NCBI RefSeq assembly: GCF_025847275.1 | Contig: NZ_JAOZEV010000009.1 | Coordinates: 1 to 64,000 of the forward strand | From: Flavobacterium frigoritolerans | Lineage (GTDB): Bacteria > Bacteroidota > Bacteroidia > Flavobacteriales > Flavobacteriaceae | DNA length: 64,000 bases | Direction of reading: 5' to 3' | In this document: piece after piece, positions 1 through 8,743 of the stretch | How positions within the stretch are numbered: the stretch's first letter is position 1 | How the letters are laid out: the number at the start of each line of letters is the position of its first letter | Program-made: the position numbers and the translations under genes | Notes under the pieces: generated by a model | The model's input: the letters and a program-made list of their open reading frames with translations, nothing else | Databases searched by the model: none | What the model was told of the DNA's origin: nothing

Positions 1-49
1 GGCACGCAAAACTTTGTGAACTTAGCGTAAATCTTAGCACCCTTTGTGG
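1..49. repeat. Flavobacterial intergenic motif at window edge
   Basis: The first bases read as 'ctttgtgaacttagcg ... cctttgtggttaaa'. Similar wording recurs at about 15143-15160 and 29438-29460 in this window (for example 'gcgtgctttgcggttaa'). I take it as a fragment of a dispersed intergenic repeat, because it has no coding frame and sits just past the stop codon of the glycosyltransferase gene. The element is cut by the window edge, so its full length cannot be judged. Confidence 0.35.
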
Positions 50-2323
50 TTAAATTAATTTATAGACTAAATGATCTTTACTGCTTTGTAATTTAATGAC
101 ATTACTTTCTGAAATAATATTTTTTTCCATGAGTAAACGTGCTGTTAAATAACAAATAGTAGATTCAGCTCCCTGATTTAAATTTACATTTTCTTTTTCC
201 AATCCATCATAACACCCACCTGTAATGGGATCATACATAATTTGATTTAAATGATTTTGACCTAGGAACCAATTAAATGCTACTTTCATTAATTTTTTAT
301 ATAAAGGATCATTGAAAGTTTTATAAAAAAGATCCAGAGTTTGTATGGTATAAGATACATCTATTGGCTGTTCACCATATTTATACGGTATTGCTCCTTT
401 ATGATGCCATCCATTATTTGAAATTACTTTGAATTCCCCGTTTATAAACATCTTAGATAATAAAAAATCAAATGATTGTAGGGTGATATTTTTATAAATT
501 AATTTATCAGTTGCTAAATATGCATAAAGCATAGATTCAGATAATATACTATTGGCATAAGTAAGATAGTTTTCGAACCAGTTCCAATTTTTAATTGCAT
601 GATCATTATAATTCTTAGATAGTCTTGTTGCCAGTTTATCAATTATTTCGTTGATGCGTGGACTAGGATCTACAGAATTAAATAAAAACAATCCTTTGAT
701 TATAAAACCTATAGATCTAGGGGAAGTAACAGTCTCTGTCCAATTTAAAGCTTTTATAATACATGCTGTTGCTTTATTTATAGCACTTGGAGGTATTAGT
801 GTGGATTTTAGCGAAACGAGCATTCCTAGAGCCCAAATTGCTCTTGCATTTGAATCTTCTAGGTTTACAGTATCATTTTTCGGATCTATTGTATTGAATT
901 CATCTACATAATTTATAAAATTCCCCCCTGGTTGCTGGCATCTTTCAATAAAATTTATATAAGTATTAATGTAATAAATATCATTGATGTCTTCTTTTAA
1001 TTGATAGTGCAAACACATAGATATTAATGCTCTGGCATTATCATCAAGTGTATATCCAGAAGTAATATCAGGTTCAGAAATTTTGCTAAATTGTATCATT
1101 CCCAGTGGTGTTGTCATGTTTTTTTGATGATCCATTTTGATTGGTGGATACATAAATTTGACAGCTGTTAGTTCATCTGTAATTTTTTGATAGGTGATCA
1201 TATGCTTTATTGCTACATTTTCCCAAGAAGTTTTTCTGGTTTTTTCAAATGCATTCAAAGCCATAGATTCACGCAATATTGGATCTGAGAGCAGTTTTAT
1301 CGTCGCATTTGCAAATTGGTCAGCGTTTTTAATATCGACTAAAACACCAGTATCTGGAGATAAAACTTCTAGTGTATGAGGAATTTTTGTTGCAACAATA
1401 GGACAAGAACAACTCATTGCATACGAAAAAGTACCGCTTACTGCTTGATTTGGATCTTTAGATGTAAACAGATATACGTCTGTTGCTTTTAAATAATTTA
1501 AGAGCTCGTTTACTTCTAAATATTGATTTATAAAAAGAACATTCTTTTTTAAGTTCAAATCATTCACAAGAGATTCTAAATGATTTCGATATTCATCTAT
1601 GTTATCTATAATATTGTTGGGATGTGTTTTTCCAATAATTAAATATAATACATTAGGAAATTGTTCAACAATTTTGGGAAGTGCTTTTAACCCTGTCTCA
1701 ATATTTTTGCCTTCTCCTAATAAACCAAAAGTAGAAAGAACTATTCTGTCTTCTAAATTAAATTTTTGTTTAGCTTTTGATGTATTTTCATATTCTACAA
1801 TGTGCGTACCATGATGAATACAAACAATATTTTCGTGATTTATTCCATAATCTTCAATGAGGATTTTTTTTGACTGATTTGTCATTACAAAAGTTGAGCT
1901 GGAATAGGAAATTAATAGCTTAACGAAGTTTTTTAATTTTTCGTTAGGTCTTGGAATCACACTGTGAAAAGTAAATGTGATGGGTTTGTTACTCGCATTT
2001 AAAAAATCAATCAGGTAATTACCATATTCACCTCCAAAGAGACCAAATTCATGTTGAATATGAATTAATTTTACAGCATTATCTTTATTTATTTGAAATG
2101 CTACTTTTTTATATTCATCCCTATTTTTTGTGTCAAGTATATAGGCAGATTTTTGGTTATTAGCGACTTTGTCTGTTAATTCACATATTTCGCATTCAAT
2201 ACTTTTACCATATACTTTATTTATAGCATTGATGCTGTCTTCTGTATAGGTGGCAATTCCACATTGTGTAGGTGGAAATGTAGAAAGGAATATTATTTTT
2301 GATTTAGGTTCTTTCGTTTTCAT
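50..2323 (-). CDS. GT4 glycosyltransferase fused to a six-hairpin glycosidase-like domain
   Basis: A 757-residue two-part cytoplasmic protein without signal peptide. Residues about 8-385 are a GT-B fold family 4 glycosyltransferase. They include an N-terminal acceptor side starting FLSTFPPTQCGIATYT, a donor-side loop STFGLLGEGKN (197-207), and the nucleotide-sugar region around GTFSYAMSCSCPIVATK (297-313). The remaining 370 residues resemble an alpha/alpha six-hairpin glycosidase-like domain with the motif GYTLDDNAR (423-431). The start codon overlaps the end of the upstream GH130 gene by 20 bp, so the two are probably cotranslated. Inference: it builds a mannose- or glucose-containing glycan that the GH130 partner can cleave or phosphorolyse. 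The sugar specificity is not visible. The GT call is firm and the function of the C-terminal half is not. Confidence 0.85.
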   Translation of the reverse strand: MKTKEPKSKIIFLSTFPPTQCGIATYTEDSINAINKVYGKSIECEICELTDKVANNQKSAYILDTKNRDEYKKVAFQINKDNAVKLIHIQHEFGLFGGEYGNYLIDFLNASNKPITFTFHSVIPRPNEKLKNFVKLLISYSSSTFVMTNQSKKILIEDYGINHENIVCIHHGTHIVEYENTSKAKQKFNLEDRIVLSTFGLLGEGKNIETGLKALPKIVEQFPNVLYLIIGKTHPNNIIDNIDEYRNHLESLVNDLNLKKNVLFINQYLEVNELLNYLKATDVYLFTSKDPNQAVSGTFSYAMSCSCPIVATKIPHTLEVLSPDTGVLVDIKNADQFANATIKLLSDPILRESMALNAFEKTRKTSWENVAIKHMITYQKITDELTAVKFMYPPIKMDHQKNMTTPLGMIQFSKISEPDITSGYTLDDNARALISMCLHYQLKEDINDIYYINTYINFIERCQQPGGNFINYVDEFNTIDPKNDTVNLEDSNARAIWALGMLVSLKSTLIPPSAINKATACIIKALNWTETVTSPRSIGFIIKGLFLFNSVDPSPRINEIIDKLATRLSKNYNDHAIKNWNWFENYLTYANSILSESMLYAYLATDKLIYKNITLQSFDFLLSKMFINGEFKVISNNGWHHKGAIPYKYGEQPIDVSYTIQTLDLFYKTFNDPLYKKLMKVAFNWFLGQNHLNQIMYDPITGGCYDGLEKENVNLNQGAESTICYLTARLLMEKNIISESNVIKLQSSKDHLVYKLI

Positions 2324-3362
2324 TTTTATTATTTTTTAGTTCAAGTAATAAATCATTTATGTTTATTGATGCCACAGCAATTTTATCATCGGCAGCGCCG
2401 TAGTATATATATAGTCTATCATTAAAAATTGCTGTACCAGTTGGGAAAACAACATAATTTACATAACCGTGTCTTTCGTAATATTCAGTAGGAGATATTA
2501 AAGGTTTTTTTAATCTTGCAATAACCTTAAGCGGATTATTTAGGTCTAATAAAGCGGCAGAAGCATGATATACGAGTCCTTTTTCTCTTTTCTCGACAGA
2601 ATGATAAATAATAAGCCAACCCTCTTTTGTTTCGATAGGAGGGCTTCCTGATCCGATATGACTGGTTTCATGTTCATATTTAGGGCTCATTACAATATGT
2701 TGGCTTAAATTTGAAATATATTCTCGCCAGAATTCAACTGTTAATTCAGAAGGTTTATTAAAATATAATAGTTGTATGGAAGGGAATAGTCTGTGAAAGG
2801 CAGCAAATTTTCCGTTAATCTTTTTAGGAAAAAACACAACATTTTTATCCCATACATATATTTTATTCTCTGTGCTTTGAGCTAACGGATAATTTACGTT
2901 TAGATTAAATAGTAAGCTATCGAATATGCTTGAATTCTTTAAGCTATGTCGGAGTAAATCGGAGTATTCCTGGATTAAAAATTTGGGTGTAATAATCCCT
3001 TTTTTTTTAAATTTCTTTAAATCTTTGGAAACTGCATATGCTCCAAATACATTTGTACCATCATATGCTGCATATGACAAGTAGTAAAGGTCCTCAATCT
3101 TTGTTATACGCGGATCTTCTACACCATGAATTTCATATATATATTCGGGTGAAATTATTGGCTCAGTAGCTCTTTCAATTACTTTTAAAGGGCCTTCGAG
3201 TTTACAGTATCCTATTGAAGAAAAATTTCCTATTTGTGCTGCTCTATAAAACATATGAACTGTATTTCCATCTTGATAAATAGCAGGATTTAGTACTCCA
3301 AGATTTTCAAAATTCAAATCGGTAGGTTCTAATATTACACCATGCTTAGTAACTGACTCCAT
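2304..3362 (-). CDS. GH130 family glycoside phosphorylase/glycosidase
   Basis: A 352-residue five-bladed beta-propeller enzyme of GH130, a family of beta-mannoside phosphorylases and related mannosidases. The family signatures are NPAIYQDG near residues 25-32, FYRAAQ at 38-43, and GVEDPRITK at 80-88, whose Asp83 is in the expected place of the catalytic acid. A late GSGSPPIETKEGW segment also fits. There is no signal peptide, so it acts in the cytosol. It is the first gene of a two-gene unit with the downstream glycosyltransferase and overlaps it by 20 bp. Phosphorylase versus hydrolase activity and the linkage cut cannot be decided from sequence alone. Confidence 0.88.
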   Translation of the reverse strand: MESVTKHGVILEPTDLNFENLGVLNPAIYQDGNTVHMFYRAAQIGNFSSIGYCKLEGPLKVIERATEPIISPEYIYEIHGVEDPRITKIEDLYYLSYAAYDGTNVFGAYAVSKDLKKFKKKGIITPKFLIQEYSDLLRHSLKNSSIFDSLLFNLNVNYPLAQSTENKIYVWDKNVVFFPKKINGKFAAFHRLFPSIQLLYFNKPSELTVEFWREYISNLSQHIVMSPKYEHETSHIGSGSPPIETKEGWLIIYHSVEKREKGLVYHASAALLDLNNPLKVIARLKKPLISPTEYYERHGYVNYVVFPTGTAIFNDRLYIYYGAADDKIAVASININDLLLELKNNKNENERT

Positions 3363-3664
3363 AATAGATTTTGTTTTTTATAAAATTAGAAATGAATATT
3401 CACATAGATTAACTCAATCGATTATTTGATTGACTCATCTATGATTATTCAAAAAAATATTAATTAATAAGTTGTCAATTAATAAGTTATTTATTTTGTG
3501 ATTGACTTTTTTGAAATAATGGTTTTGGAAGTAGGGTTAAATTAAAAATTTAAATGAGTCAATAATTTTACCATTTGAGTTAAGTCTTATGCTTTATAAA
3601 GTTGAAATTTGTTACAACTAGAAGATTGTTTAGAATCTTATTTACTAACTAAAAAAAGAATCAT
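3363..3664. other. AT-rich divergent intergenic region
   Basis: About 300 bp between the divergent GH130 and DUF1328 genes, so it must hold both promoters. I see direct repeats of 'ttaataagtt' near 3461-3490 but no convincing TAnnTTTG box, no coding frame and no strong hairpin. Confidence 0.4.
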
Positions 3665-3826
3665 ATGTTACGTTGGACAGTCATTTTTATAGTTCTCGCA
3701 ATTATTGCGGGAATTTTTGGTTTTGGTGGTATAGCTGCCGGAGCTGCTAGCATAGCCAAAGTGCTATTCTTTATCTTTATTGTATTATTTGTAATCTCAT
3801 TAGTTACAGGGAGAAGGAAAGTATAA
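3665..3826 (+). CDS. DUF1328 small membrane protein (YtjA-like)
   Basis: A 53-codon gene starting [18 protein letters not shown] and ending VTGRRKV. It has two hydrophobic segments (about 3-24 and 29-47) with a small-residue Gly/Ala stretch between them ([14 protein letters not shown]). This is the DUF1328/YtjA pattern: an inner-membrane hairpin peptide of unknown function, often found among stress-response genes. Length and the internal [12 protein letters not shown] motif match the family. It lies alone downstream of the divergent region. Confidence 0.85.
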   Translation: MLRWTVIFIVLAIIAGIFGFGGIAAGAASIAKVLFFIFIVLFVISLVTGRRKV

Positions 3827-3961
3827 ATTAAAAGAGATAAAGCAGAATTATTTTTTTTAACACTTTATAAATAATTATAAAGACAACTTAAATTGCAACC
3901 TGTTTTGTTTGTGTTTATTTTAGACAAAAAACAGAAAGGTATCTCTTTAAAAATATTAATT

Positions 3962-4300
3962 ATGAAATTAGAATATGCAAAACACGAAATAGATTATATC
4001 GAAGAGTATCAAAAAAAGGGATATACATCTAATTATCTTTTTGAAAATGGTTGCTTGATTGATACGGAAACAAAATACTCTTATAAACCAGAGGAAATTT
4101 TTATAGTTGCACAGCACCGATACGAAGGTATGAGTAATCCTGATGATATGTCAATTTTGTATATAATCGAAACTGCCAATTTTGAAAAAGGAACATTTTT
4201 ACTCGGATATGGACCAACAAGTGATTTAGAAGCTTCGGAGTTTTTTAAGGATATTCCTGAGAGTAATTGTTCGGATAAAGAAAGTATAAATAATCCATAA
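3962..4300 (+). CDS. Small hypothetical cytoplasmic protein
   Basis: 112 residues from the ATG at 3962. A TTG 69 bp upstream would add 23 residues, but I prefer the ATG because the extra segment is a poor start context. The protein is acidic and soluble, with a central conserved-looking part (QHRYEGMSNPDDMSILY, then KGTFLLGYGPTSD). It resembles short Bacteroidota proteins that are sometimes mislabelled as phosphoribosylpyrophosphate synthetase. No catalytic motif of that enzyme is present, so I assign no function. A rho-independent terminator follows at 4348. Confidence 0.7.
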   Translation: MKLEYAKHEIDYIEEYQKKGYTSNYLFENGCLIDTETKYSYKPEEIFIVAQHRYEGMSNPDDMSILYIIETANFEKGTFLLGYGPTSDLEASEFFKDIPESNCSDKESINNP

Positions 4301-4347
4301 TTAATTTTAATTTTTTTATTGATTTTAGAATTAACTAAAACTACTTG

Positions 4348-4384
4348 AAAAGCCTTGTTAGTATGACAAGGCTTTTTTTTTGTT
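4348..4384 (+). terminator. Rho-independent terminator
   Basis: The stem AAAAGCCTTGT / ACAAGGCTTTT around 4349-4374, with a short loop, is followed by a run of eight or more T. It lies about 50 bp after the stop codon of the small hypothetical gene and before the AraC gene. Confidence 0.85.
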
Positions 4385-4454
4385 TTTAATTGATTTACAG
4401 GTAATTATGAAACTTAATATCGGAATTCTATAACATAATCATTGAATTGATTGC

Positions 4455-4462
4455 TAGATTTG
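4455..4462 (+). promoter_or_regulatory. Candidate -7 box for the AraC gene
   Basis: TAGATTTG fits the Bacteroidota -7 consensus TAnnTTTG and lies 45 bp before the start codon at 4508. No clear TTTG -33 box is seen at the usual distance, so the call is tentative. Confidence 0.35.
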
Positions 4463-4507
4463 ATTGTACTAATAAACTATTAAGAATTATTTTAAAATAA
4501 ATTAAAA

Positions 4508-5527
4508 ATGAAAAGTATATATCTAAAAGCAGGAAAAGCACAAGATGTTTTTAATGAATTAAAGAAGAATCTTAAAGGAATATTAACCTCAAACAATGAG
4601 GAGTATAATTTAGCGCTAGAATCAGATTTTGCAAAAGGTAATATCGAAGGAATGACATTTCAAGAAGGAATGACTTATATGCAATTTGAGATTGTTTTTT
4701 CTGATGATGTAATGCTGAGCATAGAATTGTTTAAAACATCGCCTATTTTCTTTGCTTATTGTTCTGAGGGATCTCTTAAGCATAGCTTTGGAGTAAATGG
4801 TGATAAAAATTGCCTTAAAAAATATAATTCAGGAGTTCTAAAAAGTACAAGCAGTATTAATAGTATTTTATACTTTGAAAAAAACATTCCAATTAAATTT
4901 TCTATCATAGGAATTGGTACTAGTGCAATTAGTAATGTGCAGAATGATAATTTAATACATAAACTAAAAAACACATTCTTAAAGAGGAAAGATGATTATG
5001 TGGATATTAGATTTAGAAACTTTAAAATAGACGAGAAAATTGAAGAACTTAATGCTATAACACAAACCGGAATTGTTCGGAATTTATTAAAAAAAGGAAT
5101 TTTACAAATTATTCTGGCAATGGAAATAGAACAGCATACTGATAGTTTTGTTAAAATATCTGAAGCAATTACTTGCCTTACATTGAGACAAATTGAAGAA
5201 ATTAAAAGAATTTCAAATTTCATTATGAATTTTCCTGCTGAGCAATTTACAATTAAGTTTTTGACTCAAAAAACGGGATTATCGCCATCCAAATTACAAG
5301 AAGGATTTAAGCTGGTACACAGTCGAACAGTTAATGATTTTATAACTTTTATGAGAATAGAGAAAGCAGAGAATCTAATTAGAACATCCGATTTAAATAT
5401 TTCAGAAATAGTTTATGCTATTGGTTTTACAAGTAGAAGTTATTTCTCTAAAATATTTAAGCAAAAATACAATTGTAGTCCTAAGGATTATAAATATAAT
5501 CAGAATTCGGTAGCTAAAACAGCCTAA
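4508..5527 (+). CDS. AraC-family transcriptional regulator
   Basis: 339 residues. The first 190 residues are a poorly conserved sensing domain. The last 100 are an AraC DNA-binding domain with two helix-turn-helix units: FTIKFLTQKTGLSPSKLQEG and then NISEIVYAIGFTSRSYFSKI. It ends with the characteristic KQKYNCSPKDYK. It is monocistronic between two terminators. The N-terminal region is not the usual sugar-binding cupin that I can recognise, so the ligand is unknown. Confidence 0.9.
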   Translation: MKSIYLKAGKAQDVFNELKKNLKGILTSNNEEYNLALESDFAKGNIEGMTFQEGMTYMQFEIVFSDDVMLSIELFKTSPIFFAYCSEGSLKHSFGVNGDKNCLKKYNSGVLKSTSSINSILYFEKNIPIKFSIIGIGTSAISNVQNDNLIHKLKNTFLKRKDDYVDIRFRNFKIDEKIEELNAITQTGIVRNLLKKGILQIILAMEIEQHTDSFVKISEAITCLTLRQIEEIKRISNFIMNFPAEQFTIKFLTQKTGLSPSKLQEGFKLVHSRTVNDFITFMRIEKAENLIRTSDLNISEIVYAIGFTSRSYFSKIFKQKYNCSPKDYKYNQNSVAKTA

Positions 5528-5549
5528 TATATTATTGTTTATTAATAAA

Positions 5550-5581
5550 AGAAACAGCTTTTCATGGGGCTGTTTTTTTTT
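5550..5581 (+). terminator. Terminator after AraC gene
   Basis: The stem AAACAGC (5552-5558) / GCTGTTT (5569-5575) is followed by a T run. It sits between the AraC gene and the convergent SemiSWEET gene. Confidence 0.7.
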
Positions 5582-5584
5582 GCT

Positions 5585-5845
5585 TTATTCTTTTTCGTAT
5601 TTGCTGATGAAATAAATCATGACTATATTCAGGAATAATGAGATACTATTAGTTATCATTATCGGATAATCTTTTTTGAGAAAACCATAAACTACCCATA
5701 AAAAAATACCTAATGTGAGTGTGCTAAACATGGTTAAAGAAACATTTTTTACTTTTTTTGATTTCCAGACTTTTATAATTTGCGGAATAACGGCTATGGT
5801 TACACAGATTCCTGCTGCAAGGCCTATGATATTAGTTATTTCCAT
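5585..5845 (-). CDS. SemiSWEET sugar transporter
   Basis: An 86-residue membrane protein with three transmembrane helices (about 4-22, 36-57, 61-80). The PQ-loop signature is AVIPQIIKVWKSKKVKNVS in helix 1 and the following loop. This is the half-size bacterial SWEET architecture, which works as a dimer for facilitated sugar diffusion. The length is typical. It follows the FAD oxidoreductase gene by 24 bp on the same strand and is probably cotranscribed with it. The substrate is unknown. Confidence 0.88.
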   Translation of the reverse strand: MEITNIIGLAAGICVTIAVIPQIIKVWKSKKVKNVSLTMFSTLTLGIFLWVVYGFLKKDYPIMITNSISLFLNIVMIYFISKYEKE

Positions 5846-5869
5846 AATAATTGATTTAAGGATTTAAAA

Positions 5870-7069
5870 TTATCTATTGAATTTATAAAATTTTAAATCT
5901 GGGTGAGGAGAGTTGTTTAATGATTCCATAATAGAATTCATTGCCATTACACTAAAAGTAATGCCGTTACCGCCAAAGCCTAAAACATAATGTTCTTTTT
6001 TTTGAGGATTAGGTTTACCAAAATAGGGCAGTGCATCCTGGGTTTCTCCAAAGGTGCCAGCCCAAGAATAATCAAGTTTAAAATTTATATTTGGAAAGCA
6101 TTTTTTAAATTGTTTTAAAAGATAGATTTCTTTTCTTGGTAATAGTTTATCTCGTTTTTCGGGATTGTGAAATTCTTCATCTCCACCACCCATTATAATT
6201 CTATTATCGGCAGTTGCTCGAAAATATAAATAAGGTTCAGATGTATTCCAATAGATACAATTTTTAAACACTTCAGGGACTTTTGTAAAACTTTCAGAAG
6301 CCAATGCATAAGTACTTTTTAAATCTACTATCTTCTCAGTAAGCATTTGGGTACTTTCATAACCACTGCAATGAATACTATTTTCTGCTGTAATGGTAAA
6401 CAAATCTTCAGTTATTGCAAGTATTTTTCCTTTTTGGTATTTAAATTCTATAATATTGGTACGGTCATATATTTGCATTCCTTTTTGTGTACAATATTTT
6501 AAAAGATCATAAGCCAGTTTATAAGGATCCATGACGGCTCCCGATTCAGATTCTATTGCAGCAAAAGCATTTATTCCCTGTTTTTTTAATTCTATTTCAT
6601 CCAGCCATTTTACTTTAAAACCATTTTCTTTACGAGCTTTAAATTCTCTTTTTAAAAACGGAATATCTTTTTTTACAGAACAAAAGTAAACACTCTTTTT
6701 AAACTCAAATTGGCAATCACTTTTTATTGAATCTACTATTTTTTTGAGATCAAAGATTGCTTTTTCACAATTTTTATAACTCGATACAGCACAATCAAAA
6801 CCTCTTTTCTCTATTAGTTCATGCAAAGAAATATCAATTTCGTATTGCAATAGTGCAGTACTTGCTGCAGTACTGCCATTACAGATATCACGTTTATCTA
6901 CAAGAACCACTTTTTTTCCTTCGGTTATCAATTTATAGGCAATTAATGCTCCAGTGATGCCTCCGCCAATAATTAAAATAGGTGTAGAGATGTTAGCACT
7001 TAAAGAAGGATAACTTGTGTCCATGGCATTTTTAATAGGCCAAAAAGTTTCGGTTGAATGTAGTATCAT
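5870..7069 (-). CDS. FAD-dependent oxidoreductase, DAO family
   Basis: 399 residues. The Rossmann dinucleotide motif IIGGGITGALIAYKL lies at 33-47, followed by the acidic strand end VVLVDKRD (54-61). A substrate domain follows, and near residue 375 there is a second FAD-contact motif GFGGNGITFSVM. This is the D-amino-acid oxidase/glycine oxidase-like (PF01266) layout, a cytosolic flavoenzyme oxidising an amine or hydroxy acid. The C-terminal Rieske domain found in some relatives is absent. The exact substrate is not predictable. The gene precedes the SemiSWEET gene by 24 bp. Confidence 0.85.
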   Translation of the reverse strand: MILHSTETFWPIKNAMDTSYPSLSANISTPILIIGGGITGALIAYKLITEGKKVVLVDKRDICNGSTAASTALLQYEIDISLHELIEKRGFDCAVSSYKNCEKAIFDLKKIVDSIKSDCQFEFKKSVYFCSVKKDIPFLKREFKARKENGFKVKWLDEIELKKQGINAFAAIESESGAVMDPYKLAYDLLKYCTQKGMQIYDRTNIIEFKYQKGKILAITEDLFTITAENSIHCSGYESTQMLTEKIVDLKSTYALASESFTKVPEVFKNCIYWNTSEPYLYFRATADNRIIMGGGDEEFHNPEKRDKLLPRKEIYLLKQFKKCFPNINFKLDYSWAGTFGETQDALPYFGKPNPQKKEHYVLGFGGNGITFSVMAMNSIMESLNNSPHPDLKFYKFNR

Positions 7070-7153
7070 GATTTTATCTTTTCGATACTAGTTTTAATTA
7101 TAGTTTTAGAACTAGTAATTTTATTTGAAACCAAAGTAGAAATGTTTCCTATA

Positions 7154-7945
7154 TTATTTTTTTGCGTTGTCTTTTTCCTTTGGAGCTTCTTCTTTTTTAT
7201 CTTTTTCTTTCGTCTTGTCTTTTTCCTTTTCTAGTTTTTCATGCTCTTCTTTGGCTTTTTTATCAGCTTCTTCTTTTTCTTTTTCCTTTTTTTTGAAATA
7301 TCCTCTAAAAAGGAAATTACTTTTAGCAGCTTCCATGTTTTGACTAAATCCTTGTGTACCGCTTTCTAAGTTGGTAATTGTTTTAGTAAGTGTGTTTGCA
7401 AGCTTAGGATCTGTCAATAATCTTGATAATGCACCATTTCCATTATTCATATTATGAGTAAAAACGGCAAGCTCTTCGGATATTATACCTGCATTATCCA
7501 CACTTTTTTTTACGCTTTTCATAATGTCATCCATTTCTATGGCATCTATAGAAGCTATTTTTCCATCATTAGCGATAATCTTATTCGATTTATTACCAGG
7601 AGAAATAGTAAGGACTTTGTCGCCCATTAACCCTTCGGAACCAATACTGGCTCTGGCATCTGTTTTTATAAATTGTCTGACTTCATCTTTGATAATCAGT
7701 TTTACAACCACTGATGAGTCGTTTATTAATTGAATGTCTTCAACAGTACCTATATTAATTCCTGAGAAACGCACATTGTTACCCACCTGTAAACCACTTA
7801 CGGTTTTAAAAGTTGATGTTATATGGAATGTTGAACCAAATAAATTTTGTTGTTTTCCAATAAAATAAATGGTTAGCATAAAAAGGATTAAACCTATTGT
7901 TACAAACATTCCTAGTTTCCATTTAAATCCAGATTCCTTATTCAT
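7154..7945 (-). CDS. mlaD: MlaD/MCE-domain lipid transport protein
   Basis: 263 residues: a short cytoplasmic tail, one transmembrane helix (about 11-29), an MCE domain (about 38-115; VSGLQVGNNVRFSGINIGTV is the family signature), then a helical region. The last 50 residues are almost entirely Lys, Glu, Asp and Ala (from about 215). MCE proteins form rings in the periplasm that shuttle phospholipids between membranes with the MlaE permease and MlaF ATPase. It is the third gene of the operon, 20 bp after the ATPase gene. The highly charged tail is unusual in composition but common in kind among Bacteroidota homologues. Confidence 0.9.
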   Translation of the reverse strand: MNKESGFKWKLGMFVTIGLILFMLTIYFIGKQQNLFGSTFHITSTFKTVSGLQVGNNVRFSGINIGTVEDIQLINDSSVVVKLIIKDEVRQFIKTDARASIGSEGLMGDKVLTISPGNKSNKIIANDGKIASIDAIEMDDIMKSVKKSVDNAGIISEELAVFTHNMNNGNGALSRLLTDPKLANTLTKTITNLESGTQGFSQNMEAAKSNFLFRGYFKKKEKEKEEADKKAKEEHEKLEKEKDKTKEKDKKEEAPKEKDNAKK

Positions 7946-7965
7946 AATTTCTTATTGTTAAATGT

Positions 7966-8742
7966 TTATATAAAAAATGATCTTACCCATTCATCTTCAC
8001 TTTTTTCTAATTCTTCGTATTTTCCTTCGGCATGTATTACGCCGTCTTTTAATATCATAACCCGATCAGCCGTTAATTTGGCACAGGACATATCATGTGT
8101 AATGATTATAGATGTCGTCTTGCGTTTCTTTTTGATATCTAAGATTAATTCGCTTATTTCTTTTGATGTAATTGTGTCTAGACCAGTAGTAGGTTCGTCG
8201 TACAAAATAATTTCGGGCTTTAGAATTAATGTTCGGGCAAGGCCAATTCGTTTTCGCATACCACCAGATAATTCTGAGGGCATTTTATCGACAGCATCTG
8301 ACAAACCCACACTATCAAGAACATCCATAACCTGTGTGTCAATTTCCTGAGCTGATAGTTCTGTTGAATGTCGTTTTAATGTGAACTCTAAATTTTCTCT
8401 TACCGTCATTGAATCATATAAAGCACCACTTTGAAAAAGAAACCCAATTTTGACTCTTATTTTATTAAGTTCACTTCTATTTAATCCAATTATTTCTTCT
8501 CCTAAAACGCTTATATTTCCTTTATCAGGAATTACCAATCCTACAATACATTTTATAGTAATTGATTTTCCTTCGCCGGATCTTCCTAAAATCACTAAGT
8601 CTTCGCCTTTATTTACGGTGAGATTTATTCCTTTTAAAACATCATTATCGCCAAAAGACTTATGCAAGTCTTTAATCTCGATTACAGGGCTTCGTTTAGC
8701 AGGACTAGCTGTTTTTACTATATTTTCTTGTTCGGTTTTCAT
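7966..8742 (-). CDS. mlaF: MlaF-type ABC transporter ATPase
   Basis: 258 residues with a full nucleotide-binding domain: Walker A GRSGEGKS (53-60), Q-loop FLFQSGALYD (101-110), signature LSGGMRKR (158-165), Walker B IILYDEPTTGLD (178-189) and the switch histidine H216. The FQSGALYDSMTVREN string is typical of MlaF/Mkl ATPases. It powers the MlaE permease in phospholipid trafficking. Its start codon is one base after the permease stop codon, so they are translationally coupled. Confidence 0.93.
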   Translation of the reverse strand: MKTEQENIVKTASPAKRSPVIEIKDLHKSFGDNDVLKGINLTVNKGEDLVILGRSGEGKSITIKCIVGLVIPDKGNISVLGEEIIGLNRSELNKIRVKIGFLFQSGALYDSMTVRENLEFTLKRHSTELSAQEIDTQVMDVLDSVGLSDAVDKMPSELSGGMRKRIGLARTLILKPEIILYDEPTTGLDTITSKEISELILDIKKKRKTTSIIITHDMSCAKLTADRVMILKDGVIHAEGKYEELEKSEDEWVRSFFI

Positions 8743-8743
8743 A

